31,872 bases of DNA from the NCBI GenBank assembly GCA_945947045.1, contig CAMEXG010000004.1, forward strand, positions 1-31,872, in the 5' to 3' direction. The translations under genes and the position numbers were made by a program. The stretch comes from an uncultured Spirochaetales bacterium. Lineage in GTDB: Bacteria > Spirochaetota > Spirochaetia > Sphaerochaetales > Sphaerochaetaceae. Shown one piece after another: positions 15,840-24,470 of the stretch. The notes under the pieces were generated by a model, which searched no databases, was not told the DNA's origin, and was given only the letters and a program-made list of their open reading frames with translations. Every line of letters starts with the position of its first letter. Within the stretch, counting starts at the first letter, position 1.

Positions 15840-17351
15840 ATGAAATATATCGGTGCATTGGATCAGGGTACAACAAGTACACGTTTTATTATATTCGACG
15901 ATAAAAACAACATCGTCTCCTCTTCTCAGCTTGAGCATAGGCAGATATTTCCTAAGCCCGGTTGGGTGGAACATAATACGGAGGAAATCTGGTCCAATAC
16001 TAAAAAAGTCATAGAGGGTGCTCTTGAAAAGGCAGGGCTTAGAGGTGATGAGCTCAGCGCCGTAGGTATTACAAACCAACGAGAGACGATAATAGCTTTT
16101 AACAGAAAGACTGGAAGAGCATATCATAATGCAATTGTTTGGCAGGACCTGAGAGGTGCGGATTTTATCGACAATGTGCTTTCAAAGAATGTTGAAGAGT
16201 CATGGATCAGAGAAAAGACAGGTCTTTTGTATTCCCCATACTTCTCAGGCTCAAAGATCAGGTGGCTTCTTGATAACGTACCTCAGGTCAGCGATGGTGT
16301 AGCGAAGGGAGACTTGGTATTCGGCACTATAGACACATACATGGTTTATAAGCTTACCGGGGGTAAGGCCATAGTTACTGACGTAACCAACGCCTCCAGA
16401 TACATGTTGATGAACATAAAGACTCAGAAGTGGGATCCTGAGTTATTGGAAATTTTCGGCGTAAAAGAAGAGAGCTTACCTGAAATAGTATCTTCTTCCG
16501 GTGTCATATATGGATACACGGACCCAGACGGACCGTTTAAGGCATCTATTCCTGTCTGTGGAATTCTAGGAGACCAGCAGGCTGCTCTGTTTGGCCAGGC
16601 TTGCTTCGACAAGGGATCCAGTAAATGTACATATGGCACAGGCTGCTTCATGCTTGCCAATGTGGGAGAGGATGTATGCTACTCGAAACATGGCCTGATC
16701 ACTACTGTCGGTTACAGGATAGAGGGGGAAAAACCTGTATTTGCCTTAGAGGGTTCTGTTGCCGTCGCCGGCTCCCTGGTTCAGTGGGTAAGAGATAATT
16801 TGAAGATGGTTTCTTCTGCAAAGGAATTGGATGAGCTAGCGATGAGCGTCCAAGACTGTGGAGGTGTATACATCGTTCCTGCTTTTGCCGGTCTGTTTGC
16901 TCCTTATTGGCGTTCCGATGCAAGAGGCGTCATTGCGGGGCTTACGGGTTATGCTTCCCGTGAGCATATATGTCGTGCCGTACTTGAAGCCACGGCTTTC
17001 CAGGCTTATGACATCGCTTCGGCTATGGAAGCGGACAGCGGAGTTGACATCGCGAGCTTGAAGGTAGACGGAGGAATGACCAATTCCTGGCCTTTGATGG
17101 CATTCCAGTCGGACATCCTTTCAAAGCCAGTAATAAGGCCTGTGATTGTAGAGACTACAGCCTTGGGTGCTGCATATGCTGCAGGATTGACTGTGGGTAT
17201 CTGGAAGGACACAGATGAACTTAGAACTTACTGGAAAGAACAGACAAGGTGGACTCCTACTATGGATGACAAGGAAAGGCAAAAAAAGGTAGGATTTTGG
17301 AAGAAGGCTGTTAGTCGCACTTTGGATTGGGTTGCGGCTGAAGGGGAATAA
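15840..17351 (+). CDS. glpK: Glycerol kinase
   Basis: A 503-aa FGGY-family kinase converting glycerol and ATP to glycerol-3-phosphate. Diagnostic motifs: the N-terminal phosphate loop ALDQGTTSTR, GWVEHN, ITNQRET, VWQDLR, GDQQAALFGQ, YGTGCF and LKVDGGM; length is exactly that of the family. The loop where Gram-positive GlpK carries the PTS-phosphorylated His reads YGYTDPDGPFKASIP here, with no His, so HPr control is unlikely. Start ATG 15840 is set by AAAGGAG at 15827-15833; the frame extends upstream to 15789 without family sequence. cdaA starts three bases after the stop. No glpF or glpD is nearby. Confidence 0.97.
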   Translation: MKYIGALDQGTTSTRFIIFDDKNNIVSSSQLEHRQIFPKPGWVEHNTEEIWSNTKKVIEGALEKAGLRGDELSAVGITNQRETIIAFNRKTGRAYHNAIVWQDLRGADFIDNVLSKNVEESWIREKTGLLYSPYFSGSKIRWLLDNVPQVSDGVAKGDLVFGTIDTYMVYKLTGGKAIVTDVTNASRYMLMNIKTQKWDPELLEIFGVKEESLPEIVSSSGVIYGYTDPDGPFKASIPVCGILGDQQAALFGQACFDKGSSKCTYGTGCFMLANVGEDVCYSKHGLITTVGYRIEGEKPVFALEGSVAVAGSLVQWVRDNLKMVSSAKELDELAMSVQDCGGVYIVPAFAGLFAPYWRSDARGVIAGLTGYASREHICRAVLEATAFQAYDIASAMEADSGVDIASLKVDGGMTNSWPLMAFQSDILSKPVIRPVIVETTALGAAYAAGLTVGIWKDTDELRTYWKEQTRWTPTMDDKERQKKVGFWKKAVSRTLDWVAAEGE

Positions 17352-17354
17352 AGA

Positions 17355-18176
17355 ATGGTGGAGTTGTTCTCCAGTCTGTCTTCCGCTGATTATTTTAGAA
17401 TGGCGGCGGAGACAGCTATACTTACATTTTTCATCTATAAGCTTTATATGGCTGTGGCTGAAACCAGAGCCAAAGAGATTGCTGTTTTTATTCTTGGATG
17501 GGCTGTCCTCTACGGCTTCTCTTACATTTTGAAACTGCAGGTTCTTTTGCTGTTGATGAAAACGCTTTTGATACCTGTGTTGATGATGCTGATTGTATTC
17601 TACACTCCGGAGCTGAGGCGTTCATTTACAGGAAACAGAGGAAGAGGAATATTCCGTTCTTCCCAGACCTCTGCAAGCCAGTTGGACAGTGTTTTGAATG
17701 CATGTGCAACTCTCGTTACAAAAAAGAGAGGTGCCTTGATTATATTCCCTCGTCAAACTGACTTGAAGAATATCTATGAGACGGGAACAAAGCTGAATGC
17801 AGATTTAAGTGCCAACTTGATTCTTACAATCTTCGACCATGATACTCCTTTGCATGACGGTGCTTGTGTAATATCAGGGGGAAAGTGCACATATGCCGCA
17901 TGTTATCTTCCTCTATCAAAGCAGACGGCGATCAAAGATACGTTCGGAACAAGACACAGAGCCGCCTTAGGGCTTTCGGAAGAATCAGATGCAGTGATTT
18001 TGATAGTAAGTGAAGAGACAGGAGCAATCTCTCTAGCCTATAACGCTAACATTTACTATAACCTTGATCTGGATAAGACAAAGAATATGTTGATTATGCT
18101 TCTCTCCGGTAAAGAAGTGGTGCCTCAGGATCTACAGAAGAGTGATAACGGTAAGGAGGAAGACAATGCAGAATAA
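17355..18176 (+). CDS. cdaA: Diadenylate cyclase CdaA
   Basis: A 273-aa membrane-bound c-di-AMP synthase. Three N-terminal membrane helices (about residues 13-34, 40-58 and 62-83) are followed by the DisA_N catalytic domain. The signature DGA is at 168-170 (HDTPLHDGACV) and RHR at 200-202 (FGTRHRAALG), both intact, so two ATP should be converted to c-di-AMP. It is followed with an 11-base overlap by a YbbR-domain gene, the usual partner (CdaR) that regulates CdaA. GlmM, the common third member, is not in this window; glpK sits immediately upstream instead. AGGGGAA before the start is a usable Shine-Dalgarno. Confidence 0.96.
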   Translation: MVELFSSLSSADYFRMAAETAILTFFIYKLYMAVAETRAKEIAVFILGWAVLYGFSYILKLQVLLLLMKTLLIPVLMMLIVFYTPELRRSFTGNRGRGIFRSSQTSASQLDSVLNACATLVTKKRGALIIFPRQTDLKNIYETGTKLNADLSANLILTIFDHDTPLHDGACVISGGKCTYAACYLPLSKQTAIKDTFGTRHRAALGLSEESDAVILIVSEETGAISLAYNANIYYNLDLDKTKNMLIMLLSGKEVVPQDLQKSDNGKEEDNAE

Positions 18177-18576
18177 GAATAAATTCTCCTCTGCCGTATT
18201 CGGTAACTGGGTTGCAAAGGTTTTTTGTTTTATTGCAGCACTTGCCATTGTGGTGGCAGTTCGATTCTTAAATGTAACAGATAGAGTGGTCACGATTCCA
18301 ATCACAGTCTATATAAACCCACAGAGCCAGTATCAACCGGTTTCATTAGTTCCTGAGTCTGTGAATGTAGTCATATCAGGAGAAGACGATATAGTTTACC
18401 TTGTGGATCCTTCTCTAATAACTGCGTCTGTGGATTTCTCTGATGTAGGAGAAGAAGGAATTGCGAGAAGAGTCGTATATCTTGATTACGACAATGATAT
18501 CTTCTCTTCCTATGGGCTGACTATAAAATCTTCACCGGCCACAATACGTATTCTCTTCCAAGAAGGAAGCAAGTGA
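18166..18576 (+). CDS. YbbR-domain protein, CdaR-like regulator of CdaA
   Basis: A 136-aa protein with one membrane helix (about residues 12-34: AKVFCFIAALAIVVAVRFL) and one extracytoplasmic YbbR domain (VVTIPITVYINPQ, then PESVNVVISGEDD). CdaR of Firmicutes has several YbbR repeats; this has only one, as seen in short spirochaetal versions. Its position directly after cdaA, overlapping 11 bases, supports a role in controlling c-di-AMP synthesis. Start ATG 18166 is set by AGGAGGA at 18154-18160; an upstream in-frame start at 18142 would remove this spacing. TGATG joins it to acpS. Confidence 0.85.
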   Translation: MQNKNKFSSAVFGNWVAKVFCFIAALAIVVAVRFLNVTDRVVTIPITVYINPQSQYQPVSLVPESVNVVISGEDDIVYLVDPSLITASVDFSDVGEEGIARRVVYLDYDNDIFSSYGLTIKSSPATIRILFQEGSK

Positions 18577-18917
18577 TGATAAAAGGCCTAGGTGTCGATA
18601 TCGTAGAAAACAATAGATTCACTTCTTTTCCCAAGGGCGCTTTGGAAAAGATTTTTACATCTTTCGAGTTAAGTGAAATGGAGAGACGGGTAGATAAGAC
18701 AGAGTTTCTTGCCTCCCGTTTCGCTGTGAAAGAAGCAGTGGTAAAAGCCTATGGCACTGGATTCGGCGCCATTGGGGCAAGAGATATAGAAACCAGAAAC
18801 GATGAGAGAGGTAAGCCTTTTGTGTTAGTAAAGGGAGAGAGAAGAGATGATATCCATATCTCTCTTTCCCATGAAGCGGAATATAGCATGGCATTTGCTG
18901 TCTTGGAGGAGCTGTGA
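18576..18917 (+). CDS. acpS: Holo-[acyl-carrier-protein] synthase
   Basis: A 113-aa phosphopantetheinyl transferase that activates acyl carrier protein for fatty-acid synthesis. Signature residues: Asp8 in GLGVDIVE, and Glu53 and Lys57 in FAVKEAVVKAYGTG. ISLSHEAEY is the conserved C-terminal strand. It is slightly shorter than E. coli AcpS (126 aa) but complete. ATG 18576 overlaps the previous stop as TGATG; a GTG codon directly upstream (18573) is an alternative that adds one residue. Its stop overlaps the truA GTG start by four bases (GTGA). Confidence 0.94.
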   Translation: MIKGLGVDIVENNRFTSFPKGALEKIFTSFELSEMERRVDKTEFLASRFAVKEAVVKAYGTGFGAIGARDIETRNDERGKPFVLVKGERRDDIHISLSHEAEYSMAFAVLEEL

Positions 18918-19756
18918 GCCGTTTAGATTGGCATAGACCTGAAGTTGTTATGCCTCAGGATAAGAGGAGAATCGCCCTTACCATCAGTTATGATGGAACC
19001 AAGTGGCATGGATGGCAGGTCCAGGATAATGCAGACAGCGTAGAAGGTGAGATAGAGAGGGTTCTTTCTATAGTTACCGGAGAAAATGTATTTCTCCAAG
19101 GCTCAGGAAGAACAGACAGCGGTGTTCATGCCCTGGGACAAGTAGCCCATTTTGACACTGAGTCGAATATTCCTGCAGAGAAATTCGCTGTTATTCTAAA
19201 TACTAAACTTCCCCAATCCATCCGTATCCTTTCTTCTTGGGAGCCTGAGGGGGTCTTTCACGCCAGGTTTACTGCTATGGCGAGGGAGTATTGGTATCTT
19301 GTAAAAACATATACAGATATGCTCCCCTTCGACTCGGGAAGGATAACAGGTTTGAGGACTCTTCCTGATGTAGATGTTCTCAATGGTTATGCCTCCCTCC
19401 TTGTGGGAACCCACGATTTCTCTACTTTTTGTTCATCAAAAGATATGTGCGAGTCTAAAGTAAGAGATATTTATGAATCAGAGTGGAAGATGGAGAAAGA
19501 TAGTTATGGCTTTCCTTTACTCAAGTATAGAGTTGCAGGAAATGCTTTTCTCTACAGGCAGGTAAGAAGTATGGTAGGTACTATGCTTGACAGTGCTCTT
19601 CTGGGGGAGGATGGCAGTGCATTCTTGGAGAGGCTTGAAGCCAAAGATAGAAGAAAGGCACTGAAAACAGCACCTTCAGACGGTTTGTACCTCTATAGAA
19701 TAAGCTATGATGAAAAGGAGTATCTTTGGTTTGAGGAGGAGTACAATGGGCGATGA
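18914..19756 (+). CDS. truA: tRNA pseudouridine synthase A
   Basis: Makes pseudouridine 38-40 in the tRNA anticodon arm. The catalytic Asp is in GSGRTDSGVHALGQ (Asp68 if GTG 18914 is the start). Other marks are ISYDGTKWHGWQ, HDFSTFCS and VRSMVGTML. Length 280 aa from GTG. The GTG overlaps the acpS stop (GTGA) and has GGAGGA just upstream, which favours it; ATG 18950 would remove 12 residues lacking family similarity and is possible. It overlaps the next gene by 11 bases. Confidence 0.95.
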   Translation: MSRLDWHRPEVVMPQDKRRIALTISYDGTKWHGWQVQDNADSVEGEIERVLSIVTGENVFLQGSGRTDSGVHALGQVAHFDTESNIPAEKFAVILNTKLPQSIRILSSWEPEGVFHARFTAMAREYWYLVKTYTDMLPFDSGRITGLRTLPDVDVLNGYASLLVGTHDFSTFCSSKDMCESKVRDIYESEWKMEKDSYGFPLLKYRVAGNAFLYRQVRSMVGTMLDSALLGEDGSAFLERLEAKDRRKALKTAPSDGLYLYRISYDEKEYLWFEEEYNGR

Positions 19757-20411
19757 CCTTACACTTGAGTGTTTTCTTTCCCTCCTTGACAGAGCGGAGG
19801 CGGTGATCGATAAAGATTATCTTTTTGAAGAGAGAGACGGTTTCGAATACTCGGTGAAAGAGATAGAAAGAGAGATGGAGACTGTCGATGGATTTGAGGA
19901 GATATCTTCATGCCACAAATGCAATGCCTGTTTGGAGAGAAGTATTTTTGCAGAGCCTATTTTGAATCCGAATCCTAAGATTCTCTTTGTCTCTCCTATG
20001 CCAGAAAGCACCGGTATTTTTTCTTCATCCTCAAACGACTACTTTATGAAGTGGTTGACTGCAATTAAGCTTACTCGTAGAGATATTGCCCTGACTACTC
20101 TCATCAAGTGTCCCGTAAAAGAGTTCACAAAAGAGTATGCCGATATATGTAAGGAGCATTTGAGGGACGAGATGAATATGCTTAAGCCCAAAACGATGGT
20201 TCTTCTTGGACAGAGTGTATCCTCATATATGTTACGTCGCTCCGGTGACATGGACAGTGTATTCAGAAAGAGAAAGTTTTCTGTAAACTCAATACCGGTG
20301 TTCTGTACTTATTCACCCCTTGATCTAGTAAGAAATAGAGCCCTTCGTGTTCCTATTTGGGAGGATTTAAAGTTTATTTCCTCATTTTTGGGAGAGGGGG
20401 ATGATAAGTGA
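19746..20411 (+). CDS. Uracil-DNA glycosylase-like Fe-S protein, divergent
   Basis: A 221-aa member of the UDG superfamily (family 4/5-like). Cysteines 56, 59 and 62 (CHKCNAC) and Cys122 and Cys135 can form the 4Fe-4S cluster typical of family 4. The segment ALTTLIKCP matches the TNLVKC strand and KTMVLLGQSVSSYML the PKVIVLLG strand. The two active-site motifs are altered: GEAPG is replaced by VSPMPES and HPS by YSPLDL, and the Cys122-Cys135 spacing is three residues shorter than usual. It may have lost uracil excision or changed substrate. Start ATG 19746 has GGAGGAG upstream, within the end of truA. It overlaps priA by four bases, pointing to a DNA-maintenance role. Confidence 0.75.
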   Translation: MGDDLTLECFLSLLDRAEAVIDKDYLFEERDGFEYSVKEIEREMETVDGFEEISSCHKCNACLERSIFAEPILNPNPKILFVSPMPESTGIFSSSSNDYFMKWLTAIKLTRRDIALTTLIKCPVKEFTKEYADICKEHLRDEMNMLKPKTMVLLGQSVSSYMLRRSGDMDSVFRKRKFSVNSIPVFCTYSPLDLVRNRALRVPIWEDLKFISSFLGEGDDK

Positions 20412-22369
20412 AGTGGGTGAGTGTAGTATTATCTGTTCCCTTTGAAGGTGAGTTCACTTATTCCGTCCCCGAAAAAATGGAAGATGAAGCAAAGTTCGGA
20501 AGAAGAGTCATGGTGCCCTTCGGTAAGGCGAAAAAGACTGCTTTCATCATTAAAGAGATATATACGAAGCCTGAAGTGGATTTCGAGATAAAAGATATAG
20601 ACAGGGTAGTAGATAAAGAAGAAGTCTTTAATAAAGATTTGTTGGATACTGCAGTTTGGATGAGCAGTATGTATCTCTCTCCTGTAGGTGTGAACTTGTC
20701 ATCTATGATTCCATCGGGAAGAAGGGAAAGCGAGTCGTCCCCCTTCTTTAACATCTCTTCCTTCTCTCCTGTAGAAAAACTCACTGAAGACCAGGAAAAA
20801 GCTCTTTCCCGTATTCGATCTTTTCCTTCTGACATGTTTTATCTTTATGGAGTCACCGGCAGCGGCAAAAGCGAGGTATATCTAAGACGGGCCGAGGATG
20901 TAATTAAAAGCGGAAAGCAGGTGTTGTATATGGTTCCCGAGATAACCCTGTCCCATCAAGTGACGGGAGAAGTATATCAGCGCTTTAATAAACGCGTGGC
21001 CATTCTTCACTCTGCCCTCACCCCCTCCCAGCGCTTAAAAGTATGGCGTGAAATAATGAATGGGGATGTGGACCTGGTTGTAGGGGCGAGGAGCAGTGTA
21101 TTCGCCCCTTTCAAGAATCTAGGTCTCATTATCATGGATGAAGAGCATGAAGGAGCCTATAAATCCGGGCAGAGTCCCAGATACTCGGCACGCCAGGTTG
21201 CCCAGTATAGATCCGGGAAGTGGAAGGCCCAGCTTATTATGGGGTCGGCCACTCCATCTTTAGAGGCCTGGAATCTGATTAGAACTCAGAAGATCAAATC
21301 AGTTGTAATGAGAAACAGAATAGGGGAGGCGAAGTTTCCCAAGATTTCTGTGGTCAATATGAGAGGCGAAAAGAGAAATATAAGCCAGAAGCTTGAAGAA
21401 GAGATAAGAAGTGCATTGAAAGAGAAAAAAGGTGTAATTCTATTTCTAAACAGACGAGGTTTTTCCTATGGCTACGAATGTAAGTCCTGTGGAGCTATTA
21501 TTGAGTGCCCCAACTGTTCTATAGCAATGACATACCATAAGGGAAGAAATAGGTTGATCTGTCATACTTGCGGGTTCTCCGAGCCTCTTGTGAAAGTATG
21601 TCCTGAGTGTGGATCTTTCGATATCTCCCCCCGTGGTTATGGAACGGAGAACGCTGAAGAAGAGGCGAGGGCTCTCTTTCCCTTTGCCCGTATCGAGAGA
21701 CTTGATACAGATATCACAAACGGTGACAGTGAGAAGACACAGGAGATTCTTAATGCCTTCCGAGACGGTGAAATAGATATTCTTCTCGGCACCCAGATGA
21801 TAGCAAAGGGACTTAATTTCCCTAAGGTGTCGTTAATAGGAATACTTAATGCGGACTCTTCTCTGGCCCTCCCGGATTTTAGAGCCGGAGAGAGGACATT
21901 CGACCTTTTGCATCAAGTTGCAGGCAGGGCGGGACGATACAGAGACGACGGAAAAGTAATAATACAGACCACACAGCCTACAGCTCCCGCTATTCAGATG
22001 GCTGCAACTAATGACCTGGAGCACTTCTATGAGAGAGAGCTTTCACAGAGAAAAGAGACTATGTTCCCTCCTTTTACAAGGCTGGTGAACTTATCTATCA
22101 GGGGAAAAATGGAAGACAAAGTAAAAGAAGCTGCAATGGCTCTTGGGGATATGGCGTCGTCTTTTTCTGAAAATGACGAAGAGATAGAAGTATTCTCTCC
22201 TTCCCCATGTCTCGTTGAGAAGATGGCGGGGCAATGGAGATGGCATGTGCTTTTACGTAGCCAGAGTATATCGAGGCTCTTGTATTTTACTCGTACTCTT
22301 CTCTCTTCTTTCCGTCTTCCATCATCTCTTCACTTGGAAGTGGATGTGGATCCCACGACTCTCTTTTAA
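20408..22369 (+). CDS. priA: Primosomal protein N' (replication restart helicase PriA)
   Basis: A 653-aa 3'-5' superfamily-2 helicase that reloads the replisome at stalled forks. In order: an N-terminal fork-binding domain (VPFEGEFTYSVP and RVMVPFGK), Walker A GVTGSGKS (148-155), DEEH (244-247), GSATPSLEAW, then the zinc-binding insert with eight cysteines in four CxxC pairs (CKSC, CPNC, CHTC, CPEC). Motifs V/VI follow: LGTQMIAKGLNFP and QVAGRAGR. Somewhat shorter than E. coli PriA (732 aa), like other spirochaetal forms. It starts with GTG in a GTGA overlap with the previous gene, after a GGAGAGGGGG stretch. Its stop directly abuts the stop of the convergent SDR gene with no spacer. Confidence 0.97.
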   Translation: MKWVSVVLSVPFEGEFTYSVPEKMEDEAKFGRRVMVPFGKAKKTAFIIKEIYTKPEVDFEIKDIDRVVDKEEVFNKDLLDTAVWMSSMYLSPVGVNLSSMIPSGRRESESSPFFNISSFSPVEKLTEDQEKALSRIRSFPSDMFYLYGVTGSGKSEVYLRRAEDVIKSGKQVLYMVPEITLSHQVTGEVYQRFNKRVAILHSALTPSQRLKVWREIMNGDVDLVVGARSSVFAPFKNLGLIIMDEEHEGAYKSGQSPRYSARQVAQYRSGKWKAQLIMGSATPSLEAWNLIRTQKIKSVVMRNRIGEAKFPKISVVNMRGEKRNISQKLEEEIRSALKEKKGVILFLNRRGFSYGYECKSCGAIIECPNCSIAMTYHKGRNRLICHTCGFSEPLVKVCPECGSFDISPRGYGTENAEEEARALFPFARIERLDTDITNGDSEKTQEILNAFRDGEIDILLGTQMIAKGLNFPKVSLIGILNADSSLALPDFRAGERTFDLLHQVAGRAGRYRDDGKVIIQTTQPTAPAIQMAATNDLEHFYERELSQRKETMFPPFTRLVNLSIRGKMEDKVKEAAMALGDMASSFSENDEEIEVFSPSPCLVEKMAGQWRWHVLLRSQSISRLLYFTRTLLSSFRLPSSLHLEVDVDPTTLF

Positions 22370-23164
22370 CTAGAAGAAGATTGAGAATATCCAGTCTGTA
22401 AGAGTAGAAGGGAGAATAGTCAGTAATTTCATCTTGAAGCTGTTCTTGACGTTGTAATGGGCGTGAGGATGCTTTTTTACGGCAATTGAAGCAAGTTTTC
22501 TTCCAAGGATCGCCGGATCTTTTGCTTTCTTTAGCTCTCCTGTCATGATGTGCTTCATCTTCAATAATGGTTCTTTATATATTTCTGTCTCCTCCAAAAG
22601 AGAGTCGAACTGACCGTTTACAGCACTCTGCATATTTGTTTTGAAGGCTCCAGGACGAATAGTGGTGACTTTAGCTCCGCTTTTTTTCAGCTCACGCCTT
22701 AATGAGTCACCATAAAGTTCTACAGCATGTTTTGACATGGGGTAGTAGCCATGTAATGGGATTGCCGCTATTTTTCCATATTCGCTGGAGATTACAGCAA
22801 TAGTTCCCTTGCCTTTTATGACAAGGGGAATGAATACTCTGTTGAAGTTAAATGTTGCAAAGAGGTTTAGAGCGAAGATTCTCTCTACTTTTCCTTCAGC
22901 TTTTTCAAAAAAGGAACCAAGTATTACACAACCTGAGAAGTTTGCGATAAAGTCCAGTTTATCTGTCTTGTTTTCAACAATTTTCCTGGCTCTCTCTATG
23001 TCTTCGTTATTGGTTAAGTCTGTCTTTATAAAGAGGGTTCCATCCTCCTCCCTCTCTTCGTTTCTTATATCCAGGGCAAAGATAAAGAATCCCTTCTTCT
23101 TTAGTTCTACAATAGTGGCTTCAGCCAAGCCTGACATGGAGCCACCTATTACTGCATATTTCAT
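22370..23164 (-). CDS. Short-chain dehydrogenase/reductase
   Basis: A 264-aa classical-type SDR oxidoreductase. The nucleotide-binding turn is GGSMSGLAEA, a variant of TGxxxGxG, followed by LDIR and DLTN for cofactor contact. NFSG (Asn75) takes the place of NNAG. The catalytic residues are Ser126 or Ser127 in ISSEYG and Tyr141/Lys145 in YYPMSK. RPGAFKTNM is the usual strand after the active site. The C-terminus (LLTILPSTLTDWIFSIFF) is hydrophobic and may sit on the membrane, as in steroid/lipid-type SDRs. Substrate unknown. Its ATG overlaps the stop of the upstream zinc-ribbon membrane gene by one base (TAATG), so they are translated together. Confidence 0.85.
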   Translation of the reverse strand: MKYAVIGGSMSGLAEATIVELKKKGFFIFALDIRNEEREEDGTLFIKTDLTNNEDIERARKIVENKTDKLDFIANFSGCVILGSFFEKAEGKVERIFALNLFATFNFNRVFIPLVIKGKGTIAVISSEYGKIAAIPLHGYYPMSKHAVELYGDSLRRELKKSGAKVTTIRPGAFKTNMQSAVNGQFDSLLEETEIYKEPLLKMKHIMTGELKKAKDPAILGRKLASIAVKKHPHAHYNVKNSFKMKLLTILPSTLTDWIFSIFF

Positions 23165-24384
23165 TAGTTTTCCTTCGCTTTATCGAAAAGGAGTGTAAGG
23201 GAAGAAGCAGAGAAAGTCTTTGCTTTTTCTTTCTCCAGTCCACAAAGAGGACAGTTTTCATCTTTATTCACTGGGATGCCACACTTCGGGCATAGCCAGG
23301 AGGATGAAGTTTCATCATCCATATAAAGCCACTCTGCATCTACTCCCTCTTTCTTCTTTAGGTCTGAGATAAAGAAAGAGAATCTATCATCTTTGAAAAG
23401 TGACGAGATAGCGTGTTTTTCAGGAATGGAAACCTGCTTCTTGTCTGATAAATCGACTCTTTTTCCTTCATACTCTTCAAGAGACAAAAGCTTAATTGAT
23501 ACTCTATCTGTAGGAATGTTGATAAGAGCTGTGATAGTCACTTCCTCTTTTGGAAATATCATCTTACTGGATACAAACTCCCTGATTCCATCCATTGACC
23601 AAGTGGATGATACGAAAGCTTTATTAGATATGTTTCTTGCCTTTATTGAGACAATTGTATCTTCTTTTCCTGTCCTGATTGTAACGCCTTCAAGAAGTAT
23701 AGGGCTCTCAGGAATAAAAGTAGCAGGTTCTATGGATGTGATCTTTACCGTAGAAGATGGGTCATAGTCTTCATTGGTCTCTTCTATTTCTATCTCTTTA
23801 TCTTCTATACTTGTCTCTTCTTTTTCACACCCTGTAGAAGAGACTTCTTCCGTCTCTTCTTTGCTCTCTGTTACTTCTTCTTTCTGGTTTTCTTCTTCTT
23901 TCTGCTCAACTTCGACTATTTCTTCTTTTTCAGCGGCTACAGGCTCTTCACTTTTCTTAACTACTACCTTCACCGGATCAAACTCCCATCCACGCATTCT
24001 GTAGTATCCATAGACAAGAGCCATTGCAAATACATGGAGTGTATATACAAAGGCGGGGATGATGTTAAAGAAGTAAAGGTAGGAGCCTATCAAGACAAGG
24101 GCCAACAGTGATTTGAAAGTCTCGCTGAAAAGGACGATTCTCCTACCCATACTTTTCTTTCCGATTAAGAAAGGAAGAGCGGCGACAGAGAGGACACAAC
24201 ATACTGACGGGTATATTGCATGTACCAGTTCCACCCACCCTCTATATGTAGACAAGGATATGGTCGTTATGTAATAAAAACGACCGAGGGCTATGAACAA
24301 AGCCAATATCGCCGAAAGAGGCAGATATACGTAGGTATAGAATTTATGGAATCTCATTCCTTTTTCTGTTTTTATCTCTGACAT
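23164..24384 (-). CDS. Membrane protein with acidic linker and C-terminal zinc ribbon, unknown function
   Basis: A 406-aa protein with an unusual layout. About four membrane helices occupy residues 13-140 (LPLSAILALFIAL, AIYPSVCCVLSVAALPFLI, SLLALVLIGSYLYF, AFVYTLHVFAMALVYGYY). A Glu/Lys-rich low-complexity linker spans about 145-220. A beta-sandwich-like domain (about 228-345) resembles a zinc-ribbon-associated double-strand module. A zinc ribbon closes it: Cys365, Cys368, Cys378, Cys381 (CPKC and CPLC). No named family is recognised. TAGAAT lies exactly six bases before the ATG and GGAGG abuts the ATG too closely to act as Shine-Dalgarno. It is coupled to the SDR gene downstream. Confidence 0.75.
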   Translation of the reverse strand: MSEIKTEKGMRFHKFYTYVYLPLSAILALFIALGRFYYITTISLSTYRGWVELVHAIYPSVCCVLSVAALPFLIGKKSMGRRIVLFSETFKSLLALVLIGSYLYFFNIIPAFVYTLHVFAMALVYGYYRMRGWEFDPVKVVVKKSEEPVAAEKEEIVEVEQKEEENQKEEVTESKEETEEVSSTGCEKEETSIEDKEIEIEETNEDYDPSSTVKITSIEPATFIPESPILLEGVTIRTGKEDTIVSIKARNISNKAFVSSTWSMDGIREFVSSKMIFPKEEVTITALINIPTDRVSIKLLSLEEYEGKRVDLSDKKQVSIPEKHAISSLFKDDRFSFFISDLKKKEGVDAEWLYMDDETSSSWLCPKCGIPVNKDENCPLCGLEKEKAKTFSASSLTLLFDKAKEN

Positions 24385-24390
24385 ACCTCC

Positions 24391-24396
24391 ATTCTA
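24391..24396 (-). promoter_or_regulatory. Candidate -10 of the zinc-ribbon membrane gene
   Basis: TAGAAT (5/6 match, minus strand 24396 to 24391) is followed by GGAGGT and the ATG at 24384. The spacing is the same six bases seen at era, clpP and ogg. The -35 match is weak (TGGAAT at 24419 to 24414). Confidence 0.4.
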
Positions 24397-24470
24397 TTTC
24401 AGAGTTTAGGAATATTCCACAACAGAAGAGTGTCAAGATTCCTTCTTTCTGTGTTTTTGTTTATCAATCT

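Noticed and set aside
23774..24004. Plus-strand Ser-rich open frame
   Set aside because: It is the complement of the Glu/Lys-rich linker of the zinc-ribbon protein, where GAA/GAG codons read as TTC/CTC on the other strand.
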